The position numbers and the translations under genes are program-made. Shown here piece by piece: positions 30,003 to 40,335 of a stretch of DNA of 64,000 nucleotides (the stretch's first letter is position 1; each line of letters starts with the position of its first letter). This DNA comes from Piezodorus guildinii (lineage: Eukaryota; Arthropoda; Insecta; Hemiptera; Pentatomidae), in assembly GCA_023052935.1 (NCBI GenBank), contig CM041298.1, positions 61,188,217-61,252,216 on the forward strand. Direction: 5' to 3'. The notes below the pieces were generated by a model, which worked only from the letters and a program-made list of their open reading frames with translations, was not told the DNA's origin and ran no database searches.

Positions 30003-30305
30003 TTTTTCATTTGATCACCAATTAAATTATCAATTCAATTTGGTATTTAGTTGATACTCGTGAATATTATTTTTGTGTGGTAACAAGCCACAAAACCTTA
30101 TCGCTTAGCATTAAGTAGCAGGGACGAGCAGTGGAAGAAGTAAGAAGAACTGCCGCTTGAAGACTTTCTGACGTCAGCTCTTGTTTAGCTTTGCGCCTTA
30201 TGCTGTTGAAGACCACACTTATCCCGTGGAAATAATCTTTAACAGCCAATCGGGCAGCGTAGCGCTGACAAGAGTTTTTGCCCCTATACGCGGCCATCTA
30301 GCGAT

Positions 30306-31511
30306 ATGGGTGAACCATCGACTTCGACGGCCATGATAATGGAAGAGGCTAGAGGCGAGAAGCGCCCGTCAAGTGGAGCTGATGAAGCGGGATTTGTCCA
30401 AGTTTCAAAGAAAAATTCCCAAAAACTGAGGACAGTCGCCGGGCCTCCACCGACACCTGTCTCTAACCAGTTTGCGCCAATTGCTCCCACTCAGTCAGGC
30501 AATGATCAGCCCAAGAAGAGGTTACCGCCACCAGTAATAATCAGGCCACCACTGTCGCAACCCATTCTCAGAGCGACTCTCTTGGAAATGAAGATCACAA
30601 AGTTTACTACAAATACCTCGGCAAAGGAGACGAGGTTATACTTGGATAATGATGCCGATCACTATGCCGTGGTAAAACTATTCCGTCGTGATGATAAGGT
30701 GCAATTCCACACCTATGCACCTCGCGGCACCAAGAGGACAAAGAAGTTTGTGGTTCATGGCTTCGATGTTGACAGTGATTTAAATATGTTCGCCACTGAA
30801 GTGAAACAAAGGCTGCCAGGATTCGTGATGGCCAAGCGCCTGACCAAACGACAAGGAGAAGTAACCTACCCGATTGAAGCCATCTTGCTCATCACTGAGC
30901 CTACGGTAAAAATCGAAAATGTACAGGCTCTTCGCCATGTGAACCAGGTTAGATTTAGGGTAACCCCCTTTAAAGAAGATAAATGCCCAGCACAGTGTCG
31001 AAACTGCTTAGAGTTTGGGCACACCATGAAATACTGCGGGAGGACAGTAAAATGCCCCCGGTGCGCCCAAACTCATGAAGAAAGAAGCTGCCCACGACTT
31101 GCACCAATCAAATGTGCCAACTGTAGTGGAGCCCATCATGCCTCCTCCAAAGAGTGTCCCCGCCGGCAAGAACTGATCCAGATGAGAAAGAGGACAATTA
31201 TAAATGTAGCAGCCCCTTCAAGTAAGACAAGTAGGCTAGTCAACCCTAACTTGGCTTTCACTGAACTACTTGGCGGACCCGCCGGGCAGCAACAGCAGCA
31301 GCAGCAGCTACAGAGAACATCCCCAACATCGCATCATGAAGAAGCTGAACCAATAACAGCACCCGCTCACTCCTCAACATCGCAATTCACATTAAATACA
31401 CAAGCACATCCAAGCAATGCTCTATTCAACGCCCAATTCGCAGAGATGATGGCAACTGTTCGAGAAATGATGAAGATGCTGACGAAGATCATCGCTAAGC
31501 ATTATGACTAA
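30306..31511 (+). CDS. J3 ORF1, zinc-knuckle RNA-binding protein
   Basis: 401 residues from the ATG at 30306. A middle domain (about residues 95-220, with FHTYAPRGTKRTKKFVVHGF) corresponds to the pre-knuckle domain of Jockey ORF1. Three knuckles follow: CRNCLEFGHTMKYC, CPRCAQTHEERSC and CANCSGAHHASSKEC (CX2CX4HX4C, CX2CX3HX4C, CX2CX3HX6C). A Gln run lies at about residues 328-335. The ORF ends in ATGACTAA, where its stop overlaps the ORF2 ATG by 8 nt, a common coupled-translation layout. No defect seen. Confidence 0.9.
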   Translation: MGEPSTSTAMIMEEARGEKRPSSGADEAGFVQVSKKNSQKLRTVAGPPPTPVSNQFAPIAPTQSGNDQPKKRLPPPVIIRPPLSQPILRATLLEMKITKFTTNTSAKETRLYLDNDADHYAVVKLFRRDDKVQFHTYAPRGTKRTKKFVVHGFDVDSDLNMFATEVKQRLPGFVMAKRLTKRQGEVTYPIEAILLITEPTVKIENVQALRHVNQVRFRVTPFKEDKCPAQCRNCLEFGHTMKYCGRTVKCPRCAQTHEERSCPRLAPIKCANCSGAHHASSKECPRRQELIQMRKRTIINVAAPSSKTSRLVNPNLAFTELLGGPAGQQQQQQQLQRTSPTSHHEEAEPITAPAHSSTSQFTLNTQAHPSNALFNAQFAEMMATVREMMKMLTKIIAKHYD

Positions 31512-34176
31512 GCACTTAGTTATTTCCTACAATATTCGAGGCCTACTACTGAAGAAGGCTGAAATAGAACTCCTCCTGCAGCAGCACCGGCCATCGGTGG
31601 TGGCGCTGACCGACACTATACTACCCACCTCTGCTTCACTGTATTTTCAGGGGTATATTGCATACCGGAAGGCTTGTCAACCCGGGGCTAACGAGGCCGT
31701 AGTGATTCTGGTTCGAGGAGATATCCCATCGAGGTTGGTACCTAACCCAGTAGCTTCTACAGAGGGTACTCATATAGTCACAGTAGATGTTCGATTAAAA
31801 CAACGTTTTACTTTCTGTTGTGTCTATAGGAGACCCAAGGCTATATTAACATCTATGAAGCTATTGCTGCAGCACGCCCAGGATAAGAGTCGGTTTGTCA
31901 TCTTAGGGGACTTCAACGCCCGGCACACTGCCTGGCTGTGCGGTAGCAACAATCCGATGGGTACCTATATCACCAAGACCAGGATGGCTGTCTTCCACCC
32001 CGGAGTGCACACCTTTAGGCATGCGGCCCGACCTGACTGGACATCCACACTTGACCTACTCCTGACCAGGGACCTTCACACTGTTACTGAGTGCCTAGCG
32101 CTCCCATACGGACCGTCGGACCACCGGCCTGTGCTATATGCCTTTGAGGGAACTCCAGCAACACCACCCGCGAGCAAGTTCCTCTTCCACAAGGCCGACT
32201 GGAAAGGATATAGGGCTAGTGTGGATGATACCCTACCAAAGATACAGTACTTAAGAACTGTTAAAGAGGTGCAGAAGGCGATCTCGGATATCACCACCAC
32301 CGTCCATGTATCAGCCAATCTTACCATACCAAGGTTTAGTCCTCAGCCAAACGCCTTCAGGAAACCACCGAGCCACATTCTTGCTCTCATTGCACAAAGG
32401 AACAACCTGAGGAATATTTTCCACCGAACTTGTGACTACGGCTTGAAACCGGCCATCAATGCGATGACCCGGCAGATAGCCAGCCTCATGCGTGAATGGA
32501 AGACTTTCCTATGGCACGAGCAACTCCGTAGGACTCATGATGATCATCGTCAGTTCTGGAGACTTGTGAGGTCACACGTTACTAAGAGGAAGAGTGTACA
32601 CCTTACATCAGGTGGCACCCTATTATCCCCTGAGGAACAGGCTGAACTCTTGGCCGATTCTTATAAGGCGAGGGAAGATGATCGGCTGTTAAATGCTCCC
32701 ACACTACCTGCGGGAACACCAACGTCCCCTAATGAAAAGAGGATATTCTCCACCTTCGGACAGCTTGAGTCGGTACTACGACGCACCAAGGGTAACAAGG
32801 CTTCGGGACTGGATGATATTCCGTATGTACTATTGAAGATGCTACCTCGGAGGGGTAAAGCCTTCTTATTAAACATTTTTAACTCCTGTATGCGGATCTC
32901 ATACTTCCCCGATGACTGGAAGCAAGCGATCATAGTGCCGCTACTTAAGCCTGGGAAGAATGGAGACTCACCAGAGCATTATCGGCCTATCAGTCTCCTT
33001 TCGCATATGAGCAAGGTGTTCGAGAGGCTGATCCATCACCATCTGCTAGAGCACTGCAGTGAGGAGTCCATCATTCCACCAGAACAGACCGGGTTCTCAC
33101 GAGGCGTAGCCTGCGATCATCATTTAGTGAAACTTCAGAGGCACACCATAGAGCGTATGACGAAGAATAATGAAGCCACGGCGTTCATCTCGCTGGACTG
33201 CACACAGGCGTTTGATTGCGTATCCCACGAGTTACTGCTTCGCCAGTTGGAAGACTATCGTTTTCCAGCTTCATTATGCCGATTGATCAGAAGCTACTTA
33301 AGCGGGAGATCCTTCGTCGTAAGGGTAGGCGATAAATTGTCAACTTCAAAGGACACCATTTGTGGGGTTCCTCAAGGTTCTGTATTGGGACCACTATTGT
33401 TTGTGATCTTTACAGCAAAAGTGATCTCAATGAAGCACCCAATGGCACTGGTAGCAGCTTACGCCGATGACATTGGCATCTATGCTTCTAGTATGAGACC
33501 GAAAAGGGCTCTCACCCTGGCACAAGGAGCATCGACCACTATTGTAGATGAGCTGAAGGAGATTGGCATTAGGGTGAACCCGAAGAAGACAGATGCTATT
33601 GTCATGTCGTTCCAGAAGGGGAAGAGCGCTTTGCCCACTGATTTTAAAGTGAACGGAGAAACACTGCCAGTCTCTAATTCAATCCTCTACCTGGGCGTCA
33701 CTCTAGATAGGCACCTCACCTTATCTAGTCACGTACGGGAACGACTCAAACTGGCCAGGAGAAAGAGCTATAGACTTAATCATCTACTCACGTCACCTCA
33801 GCTCTCACTGAGGCTGAAACTACAGATCTACAAGGCTATAATACGTCCGACTATGCTCTATGGTGCGCCCTTGATGCGGCATCTGTTTAAGTCCACTCTC
33901 AAACAATTACAGACGTTCCAGAACTCCATCCTTCGGCGGATCGTCAGAGGTACCAACTTACAGAGGGCCAGAAACCATATCCTTCATCAGGAATTAGTAT
34001 TGCCAACAGTGCCTGAATATATCAGCCGGAGGCACATTAAATTCTTTGATGGGCTGAAGGCCTGTGCTAATCCATTATTTTCTGATATCACCCCACCACC
34101 CAAGCCTGGGAGGTGGCAAGGATCACTACCTCTCGTTGACGTTGTCGCCGAGGGAAGGAGTTCGGACTATGTCTGA
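31504..34176 (+). CDS. J3 ORF2, endonuclease and reverse transcriptase
   Basis: 890 residues, intact. N-terminal endonuclease: YNIRG (for WNxNG), LTDTIL at residues 36-41, GDFNARH, LDLLLT and SDHRPV. The acidic residue of motif 2, normally Glu (SETHF in J2), is Asp37 here (31612-31614). Reverse transcriptase: HYRPISLLSHMSKVFERL, EQTGFSRG, SLDCTQAFDCVSH, GVPQGSVLGPLLF, YADD at residues 653-656 (33460) and YLGVTLDRHLTLSSH. Jockey-like C-terminal region to 34176. Motif order and length fit the clade. Confidence 0.92.
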   Translation: MTKHLVISYNIRGLLLKKAEIELLLQQHRPSVVALTDTILPTSASLYFQGYIAYRKACQPGANEAVVILVRGDIPSRLVPNPVASTEGTHIVTVDVRLKQRFTFCCVYRRPKAILTSMKLLLQHAQDKSRFVILGDFNARHTAWLCGSNNPMGTYITKTRMAVFHPGVHTFRHAARPDWTSTLDLLLTRDLHTVTECLALPYGPSDHRPVLYAFEGTPATPPASKFLFHKADWKGYRASVDDTLPKIQYLRTVKEVQKAISDITTTVHVSANLTIPRFSPQPNAFRKPPSHILALIAQRNNLRNIFHRTCDYGLKPAINAMTRQIASLMREWKTFLWHEQLRRTHDDHRQFWRLVRSHVTKRKSVHLTSGGTLLSPEEQAELLADSYKAREDDRLLNAPTLPAGTPTSPNEKRIFSTFGQLESVLRRTKGNKASGLDDIPYVLLKMLPRRGKAFLLNIFNSCMRISYFPDDWKQAIIVPLLKPGKNGDSPEHYRPISLLSHMSKVFERLIHHHLLEHCSEESIIPPEQTGFSRGVACDHHLVKLQRHTIERMTKNNEATAFISLDCTQAFDCVSHELLLRQLEDYRFPASLCRLIRSYLSGRSFVVRVGDKLSTSKDTICGVPQGSVLGPLLFVIFTAKVISMKHPMALVAAYADDIGIYASSMRPKRALTLAQGASTTIVDELKEIGIRVNPKKTDAIVMSFQKGKSALPTDFKVNGETLPVSNSILYLGVTLDRHLTLSSHVRERLKLARRKSYRLNHLLTSPQLSLRLKLQIYKAIIRPTMLYGAPLMRHLFKSTLKQLQTFQNSILRRIVRGTNLQRARNHILHQELVLPTVPEYISRRHIKFFDGLKACANPLFSDITPPPKPGRWQGSLPLVDVVAEGRSSDYV

Positions 34177-34390
34177 ACTCAATTTATTGCCAAAACCCTG
34201 AAGAATGGTCCCTCCCATTTTGCAATGGATAAATAAAGGCTTAGAAGAAGCCCTTGAAAGATTACTAGTGCATCCAGCGCATATAGCAATCCTCTTTAGA
34301 ATACCTCCGGGTAACAGAAGGACAAATCTGACAGCTATACATATTATATTTGTATTTGTATTTTGTTTGAAAATAAAACCAGAGGTTAAG

Positions 34391-34428
<38 letters not shown>

Positions 34429-34436
34429 AAATTTTT

Positions 34437-34995
34437 TATGTTTTTGAATACACTCCTCAAAATATTCTGCCGCCTGACTAGTTGACCACTGCGTCACAAA
34501 ATTTTTGATTTCGTTATCGTCTTGAAGAGGCCGACCGTCCAGGTGTTTCTTCAAGTGCAGGAACAAATGGTAGTCGCTGGGCGCCAGATCAGGGCTGTAT
34601 GGAGGTTGATCTAGAGTTTCCCATTTAAATGATTTGATGAGATCTTTGGTCCGATTAGCCGCATGTGGACGGACATTGTCATGCAGCAAAACGATACCCT
34701 TACTCAACTTGCCACATCTTTTGTTCTGGATTGCACGACGCCGATTTTTCAATGTCTCACAATAAGACGCTGTATTGATTGTCTCATTACGAGGCAGAAA
34801 CTCCACTAGCAATACTCCTTTTCTGTCCCTAAAAACTGTGCACATCATTTTCCGGGCAGAAATTGTTTGCTTAAACTTCACTCTTTTGAGTGATGATGAA
34901 TGTCGCCATTCCATGGATTGTTCTTTTGATTGTGGTGTGACATAGGCCACCCATGTTTCGTCACCAGTAAGAATTTGGTTTAAAAAAATCTTCAC
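34437..34995 (-). pseudogene. mariner transposase fragment (minus strand)
   Basis: Minus-strand translation shows the C-terminal two-thirds of a mariner transposase: TGDETWVAY (first catalytic Asp), LLHDNVRPHAANRTKDLI (second), YSPDLAPSDYHLFLHLKKHL (third, the 34D spacing) and SQAAEYFEECIQKH. The N-terminal HTH part is missing. The apparent C-terminus runs into the poly(A) of J3 on the other strand and is not natural. Confidence 0.85.
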
Positions 34996-35004
34996 CTCAT
35001 TGTG

Positions 35005-35135
35005 ATGCAGTGGTTAACAAGTCAGGCGGCAGAATTTTTTGAGGAGCTTATTCAAAAACTGGTGCGCGTTATGACAAGTGCCTCAAAATTCATAGAAATT
35101 ATGTAGAAAAGTAGATTATGGTACAGGCTCTCATG
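35005..35135 (+). pseudogene. mariner transposase C-terminus (plus strand)
   Basis: Plus-strand QWLTSQAAEFFEELIQKLV...SASKFIEIM is the same C-terminal block as in the minus-strand fragment next door, in opposite orientation. The join near 34996-35005 marks an inversion or two independent insertions. Confidence 0.75.
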
Positions 35136-36736
35136 TAAAAATAAAATTAGTGCGATATCTTTGCACGTTTTTTTAAATTCCAAAATGGTACTTAATTAAA
35201 AAACATGCCTCGTAATTATACGCGTTACATTATTTTTGAAAAAATACATTGAAAAAAAAATGCCTGATTAATCCACCTTGAGAAAGAACTACCTACAAGA
35301 TATATGTCAAGAAACTCTTGCAAAAATACGAGAAAATATCAAGGCGAATTTGGTCGATACTAAGGCCCAATCGACGTAGTTTTGCGTTTGAAAATGCATT
35401 TAGTTTCATATTGTTTTTCTCACAGTGATATTTCATAGTATATTTTATACTTAAAATAAAACAATTTTTGTATTGTAATAAGAGAAATGAGAGTATAGAC
35501 TGTTTTAGAAGGATATTTACTGTTTACATATTTAACTAATTTTACTGAATTATTTCCATGTTTTTATCAAAATCAATACATATATATTTACATGTTTGGC
35601 ATTTTTAATTACATAAAAATCCTAGCCCTAGTTGTGACCTAACATAATAATGATTCAAACTTGATTGAATGTTTCAGGCAACGCATTGCTAAAAGTTCTA
35701 CTCATCTTCTTGGTGTTATAGTTTATTTTTTAGAATATACTTTATTTTTAACATTCAAAACTTTAATTTTATCTTTAAATAAACAATATGTATATAATAA
35801 TTAAAATTTATTAATATTGTTTCAGGTCAGTACTTGACTGATTTTGAATGTAATATTGAAATCACTGAGGGATGTAGGTGAGTCTTTAATCCTTTAATAT
35901 TTACTAAATTTACAGGTATTTGTGGAATCAGTAAAAATTAACTAATATACAGTTCGTGGACTACACTGTTTTATTCCAACTTTGTTTTATTTTATCTAAT
36001 ATTTAAATTAGGGAAAATATTTTATCAAAAGTCCAACGATTCCTATTATAACCGCATTGGTAGTATCCGATAATTTTCTCTGCGTATTCCGAAGATTTTT
36101 TAACATAGCTTCTGGAAGAACAGATATTTCACGATAGTTGTGACAACACGTTTTTGGTACTTTCTTGAGAATCTGAATTAGAATTGAATATTTTCATTTA
36201 TCGGGCATGATCATGTATTTTAAAAAACGCCCAATTTTTTTAAGCTCTCTTTATTCGGTTCATCTATCCACGGCTCAACGTTATTCATTTGTTTTGTTTT
36301 TTTAATCAAAAATATACATTTATTTTATGTCATTAAATAATAAACCTGAGTAATATTTCACGAAATATTGAGGAATTTATTTGTATTTATTAAATTTTAC
36401 TTTTTAGAAAAAAAAAATAGATAAAGGTAGATAGATAGAAATATGATGAGATACAAATACTTATACTGATAATATAATGAATTTTTTTTTTTCTAAGCCC
36501 CATGGGAGTTAAATATAATGAGATAAAATTTATTGCTAATGACTAAACAAATGGTAATATTAAAAAAATGAGAATGAGAAATAGAAATATCATATAAGTA
36601 TTATTAATTTTAAATCGTCCAATTTTCATTAAATTTAGCGCTAAACAATATTTATTTTCATGATTTTTTCACTAATTATTTCCTATTCATTCCTAAATAC
36701 AAAAACGTAGATACATTTTTTTTTTACTTTTAATTT
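35136..36736. other. AT-rich stretch, mostly empty
   Basis: No gene-length coding sequence. It contains one exon-like sequence (35826-35877, see there). The remainder is A/T-rich. Confidence 0.5.
35826..35877 (+). other. Candidate 52-bp internal exon of a host gene
   Basis: Bounded by TTAATATTGTTTCAG upstream and GTGAGTCTTTAAT downstream, good insect acceptor and donor matches. One of the three frames is open, reading QYLTDFECNIEITEGC. The exon is not part of any element I recognise. It could be a chance match. Confidence 0.4.
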
Positions 36737-36737
36737 T

Positions 36738-36806
36738 AGTTGGAGCGGCGTGGTCTAGTAGCCTACTGTTGTCTGGGTCCTAGGTTCGAATCCCGGACAT
36801 GACAGA
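36738..36806 (+). mobile_element. tRNA-derived SINE head
   Basis: GGCGTGGTCTAGTAGCC (A-box-like) and an exact B box, GGTTCGAATCCCGG, about 35 nt later. The arms do not pair as a tRNA, so it is a SINE head or tRNA relic, not a gene. It leads into the Jockey fragment that follows. Confidence 0.6.
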
Positions 36807-36842
36807 ATATTATTTATTTATTTTTTGTTAATTCAGCCGAAG

Positions 36843-37235
36843 GCTAATTCCTCCCGTATCCAATCCTTACAACCTAAAATTCTTCGAAAAATCTTGAATT
36901 TCCCTTGTTTTGTCACAAATCAACTCCTCCATAATGACTTAAACATCCCATTTGTTGCAGACATAGCCCGTGACAAATACTCCTCTTTTCAATCTAAACT
37001 CCCTGCCCACACAAACCCACTTGTCCGTAATTTATCTTTCTTAGATATCCCTGATAACTCTCCGAGGCGACTGAAAAGAAGGTGGCCTCGGGACCTACAC
37101 CCTTAAAATAGTTGGTGAAGTGCTTCTACTGGTTAGTTCTTACTCAAGACATTTTCATGACTTTTTTTCATTCAGCATATTTACTCATTGTGTTGTTTAT
37201 TACAGTTGTAAATTACTATGAATAAATTAAAAATA
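36843..37235 (+). pseudogene. Jockey (family C1) 3' end fragment
   Basis: Encodes NSSRIQSLQPKILRKILNFPCFVTNQLLHNDLNIPFVADIARDKYSSFQSKLPAHTNPLVRNLSFLDIPDNSPRRLKRRWPRDL (residues given in part), then a 3' UTR ending in AATAAATTAAAAA. Same family as 28045-28575, better preserved. Confidence 0.85.
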
Positions 37236-37302
37236 TATATACTGCAACCTGATACTTTGGAATAATAGGGCTGTTGTATTAATATTTTTTTTTACATTAT
37301 TA

Positions 37303-38228
37303 TTGGGTTGTGTCACATGAAATGTCCGTATTCAAGGTAAAGGATTTTTATTAATAAAATACGATATGAAAACAAGATAATTTTATTCGAAGTATTTATC
37401 TTCTTTTTCTACACATTTTTCCCAACGTGTCACCAACTTTTTTATCCCTGAACTGAAAGACTCTGAGCTTTGAAGTGAAACAATATCTGAAAACGCACTT
37501 TTCACTTGATCATCATTTTCAAAAAGTTTTCCTTTGACGAAGTTGTCTAAATTCCTGAACAGGTGGTAATCTGTTAAAGACAAGTCGGGAGAATATGGTG
37601 GTTGCGGAAGAACTTCGTAGCCCAGTTCTTTCAATTTTTGCACGGTATGTTTTGAAACATGGGGTCTTGCTGCCGCTCAGTTAGATCATGAGGTACCCAT
37701 GTATCGAGCTTTTTTACTTTCCCAGTACACTTTAAATGTCTGGAAACGGTAGATGCACTTGCATTTAGTTGTGCTGAGAGTCCTTTAACTATTTGGTAGG
37801 GATTTCCTTCTGCTGTATGTTTGAGGACATCGTTGTCTATTACGGACGGAGGTTTTCCTCGGGGCAACTTTTTCAAGTCGGTATCCCCAGCTGAAAACTT
37901 AGCAAACCAACGGAAAATGGTCCGTTCATAAACACTCCCTTCCCCAAAGGCCTTACAAATATTTCTAGCGGCTTCAGCTGCTGAATGGCCGAGTTTAAAC
38001 TCGTACATAAATATTACTCGAAAATCGCGTGTTTCCATGTTCATATTTGGAGGTATACTAAAAAGTCTGTAATTGATTGGGACGCTAATGTTTATAATAC
38101 AAAGGTAGAGGATTAGTAACTGTTTACCTTAAATATATAAACATTCGGAAGAAAACAACAAAGACCTGCAAAATCCTTTATTTATTTCAGAAACTATAAA
38201 AACGGAAATTTCATGTGAAGCAACCCAA
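37303..38228 (-). mobile_element. mariner transposon with internal deletion
   Basis: 926 bp with terminal inverted repeats of about 30 bp (TTGGGTTG at 37303 and its complement ending 38228; then TCACATGAAAT and TCCGT on both sides) and a TA target duplication (37301-37302, 38229-38230). Full mariners are about 1.3 kb. The centre of the transposase gene is deleted. Confidence 0.93.
37383..38044 (-). pseudogene. Deleted mariner transposase
   Basis: The N-terminal part (38044 downward) has the mariner helix-turn-helix: FKLGHSAAEAARNI, VYERTIFRWFAKF and LPRGKPPSV, through HLKCTGKVKKLDTWVPHDLTERQ. Near 37665 it jumps, with a frame change, to sequence just after the second catalytic Asp (PHVSKHTVQKLKELGYEVLPQPPYSPDLSLTDYHLF). 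It runs to the C-terminus at 37383. The stretch carrying the first two catalytic aspartates is missing, so it cannot encode an active enzyme. Confidence 0.92.
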
Positions 38229-38299
38229 TACAATTTTTTTTTGGACTGTTTTCTGTTCATGACTTTGACATTAAATAAAAACTTCGTGTTTGGTTATAC

Positions 38300-38757
38300 A
38301 AAGGAGGTTTTCCTCCGAGCTATAAATGTCCAAAGCGTCGTAAAGACGTCCAATGTGGAAGAATGGTTAAGGATACGATCAACAAAGAAAGGTAAGGAGG
38401 AAGGTGTAAGGCTTTCTCATTACCATAGCCGGGGGTTGAGCGGCGATAGCCCGGCCACTCTATTGCAGCAGGGAGATATGCTAAGCAGTCCCTTAGTATC
38501 TCGGAAAAAAATTACTTCTCCTTCTTCCGGATCTATATTCAGATTAAGTCAGCCACTTGACGGCTAGATCTCTCGGGCAGAACAGTTTTTATAGCGGGAG
38601 GGGAATATCTAGGAAACTCCAAGATGTTCCAAAGAGGAGCTGAAAAAACTCATAAATGTTGATCATATTCTCTTCAAGTTTAGACTTTTTTCGGAAAATA
38701 AATACAACTATTGTTTATATGTTTATAAATGTTTTGTTGTCACATTAAAAAAAAAAA
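38300..38757 (+). mobile_element. 3' end of an unidentified retroposed sequence
   Basis: Ends with AATAAA (about 38697-38702) and a pure A run (38745-38757), so it looks reverse-transcribed from a polyadenylated RNA. The body (38390-38600) is less AT-rich than its flanks and has no recognised coding motif. A 108-residue frame (38241-38567) is not similar to anything I know. Confidence 0.45.
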
Positions 38758-39207
38758 AAGCGGATCATAGGAATTTCACTTAATTTTCTATTTTAAACAA
38801 TTTGTACTTTCACTAACATATATATATATATTTTTAATTTGTGTTTGGGAAAATCCCTTATAATCATTTTCTTTTCTTTAATACAAGACCATTTATGAAA
38901 AGTTTATTTGTTTAATATTTATAAGTATACTAGTATAAATTCTATTTTATGTTCACCTTATTAAAAGTTCGTAACGATAATTTCCACTTTTTTCATTATG
39001 AATATTCAACTTTGGAATCATCGTCTGTTTTAGAGGAAAATTATCGTGATCTTTCCCTACAACAACTATACACAATTACAATAACAGCAATTTTGTAAAA
39101 ATCAAAATCGGCGAATCAGAAGTGCCACTTTCTACTATAGATTTAGCATATTTTTACGATTTGTTTTCAACGTCTCCAACGATTTTGGTTAAACTCGCTA
39201 TATAAGA
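38758..39207. other. AT-rich stretch without recognisable gene
   Basis: Nothing assigned. Confidence 0.5.
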
Positions 39208-40335
39208 GAAGCCCGTGTCTGGGTAGCCAGCACACTAGTCTCACAAGGACGTTTTCAAAAATTTTATTAAATAGGGGTTCACTCACAGCCTCTCCCCCAG
39301 GAATGTGAGACCCGTACAGTGGGCAAAATTACCGATTTAGGTGGACAAAAATCAAATCAAAAGTTTGGAATTTTCTAGTTCTTTACCTTTTTATTATTAG
39401 TTGGCAAGACTCTTAATACTAATATTTCCCGCCATACCGTGTTTACAAAAAAGCAATAAATGAGTGAATCATTCCTTTTCACACAAGTGCCTAATAATCG
39501 GCAATGGGATTATATTTATTCGATGGTCATTTATTGTGTTCAAGGTGTATTTAGAGCAAAGTCTTTTTGCTTTTATTTAGCAATGGACATTGCTGAGACA
39601 GTTAAGACGTTATATTTTCAAACACTTTATTGAATATACATTGCAATCTCACCTCTAGAGTTAATTTAGCAATTTGTAAATGTACGCCTCTATTCAATAA
39701 CGAAAAACTATATAACCCCCAAAATACCCCAATGATTTGTTTGTAGGATTTGTTTCATCAATCCTTCTAGTATTTATATTTTCCTGATTTTTGCGTTTTG
39801 GGTGATACATATTCTTTTTTCAGACACAACAATCCGAATCAAAATTTTTACAATTTATAATTTCAAGAATTTCCTAAATGATATAAATTACATCTATTAG
39901 CAGGTTTTAGCAACTCCAAGCCATAATTCGATTTTTTTATATTATTTTTCACGTATTCTGGGACTTTAAACGTAAAAGGGAAGTTTTAGATTTAGTCAAA
40001 TAAATTTGATGTTAGATCACTATGCGCTCGCCAATCGTGTCAAAAAATAATTATTTTTTATAGTTTTTTTTCTTATAATTCTTTAATATATTTTTTTCTG
40101 TAATCTAGGACCCCCAAGGTTAAATATAGACAAGTTTCAGAATTTTGTCCACCTAAATCGGTCAGATTTTCCACTATGCGTCGACCAACCAGTGACCATT
40201 CAGAGAAACAGGCTAGGGAGTGATTACCCGACGCTATAAATTTTCATCTAGAAACGCAAGTGTATTCTCCCAGCAGATTACACGGTGCGGCCAATGGCCT
40301 ACACGACCTGTCGCGCCACCAGGAAAAAAAACTAG
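39208..40335 (+). mobile_element. SINE copy split by a TIR element
   Basis: The left part, 39208-39316, matches the SINE at 14410-14672: CCAGCACACTAGTCTCAC, ACTCACAGCCTCTCCC, TGTGAGACCCGT. About 45 bp covering the B box is deleted. The right part, 40175-40335, ends with GGCCTACACGACCTGTCGCGCCACC and an A run, the same tail as the 14410 copy. The 39317-40174 insert lies between. Confidence 0.8.
39317..40174. mobile_element. Non-autonomous TIR DNA transposon
   Basis: 858 bp with terminal inverted repeats of about 34 bp: CAGTGGGCAAAATTACCG at the left; the right end complements it through CCGATTTAGGTGGACAAAA with a small variable part near the tip. TA lies on both sides (39315-39316, 40175-40176), suggesting Tc1/mariner-type target choice. 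No transposase reading frame inside. Confidence 0.88.

Larger units (their letters stand above)
30003..34426 (+). mobile_element. J3: intact Jockey-type LINE
   Basis: 5' UTR (start not fixed, between about 30003 and 30060), ORF1 and ORF2 intact and overlapping, a 3' UTR of about 210 bp with AATAAA near 34372, and an A tail of about 36 (34391-34426). Less AT-rich than its surroundings, and its sequence is clearly different from J1/J2/J4, so it is a separate family. It abuts a mariner remnant on the right. No certain target duplication: TTAAATTTTTT follows the tail and also occurs at 29915, but in such AT-rich sequence this may be chance. Confidence 0.88.

Noticed and set aside
30067..30297. 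Minus-strand gene in the J3 5' UTR
   Set aside because: Short frame without motif, opposite to the element; shadow.
34126..34440. Phe-run C-terminus of the minus-strand mariner protein
   Set aside because: It is the J3 poly(A) tail and 3' UTR read on the other strand.
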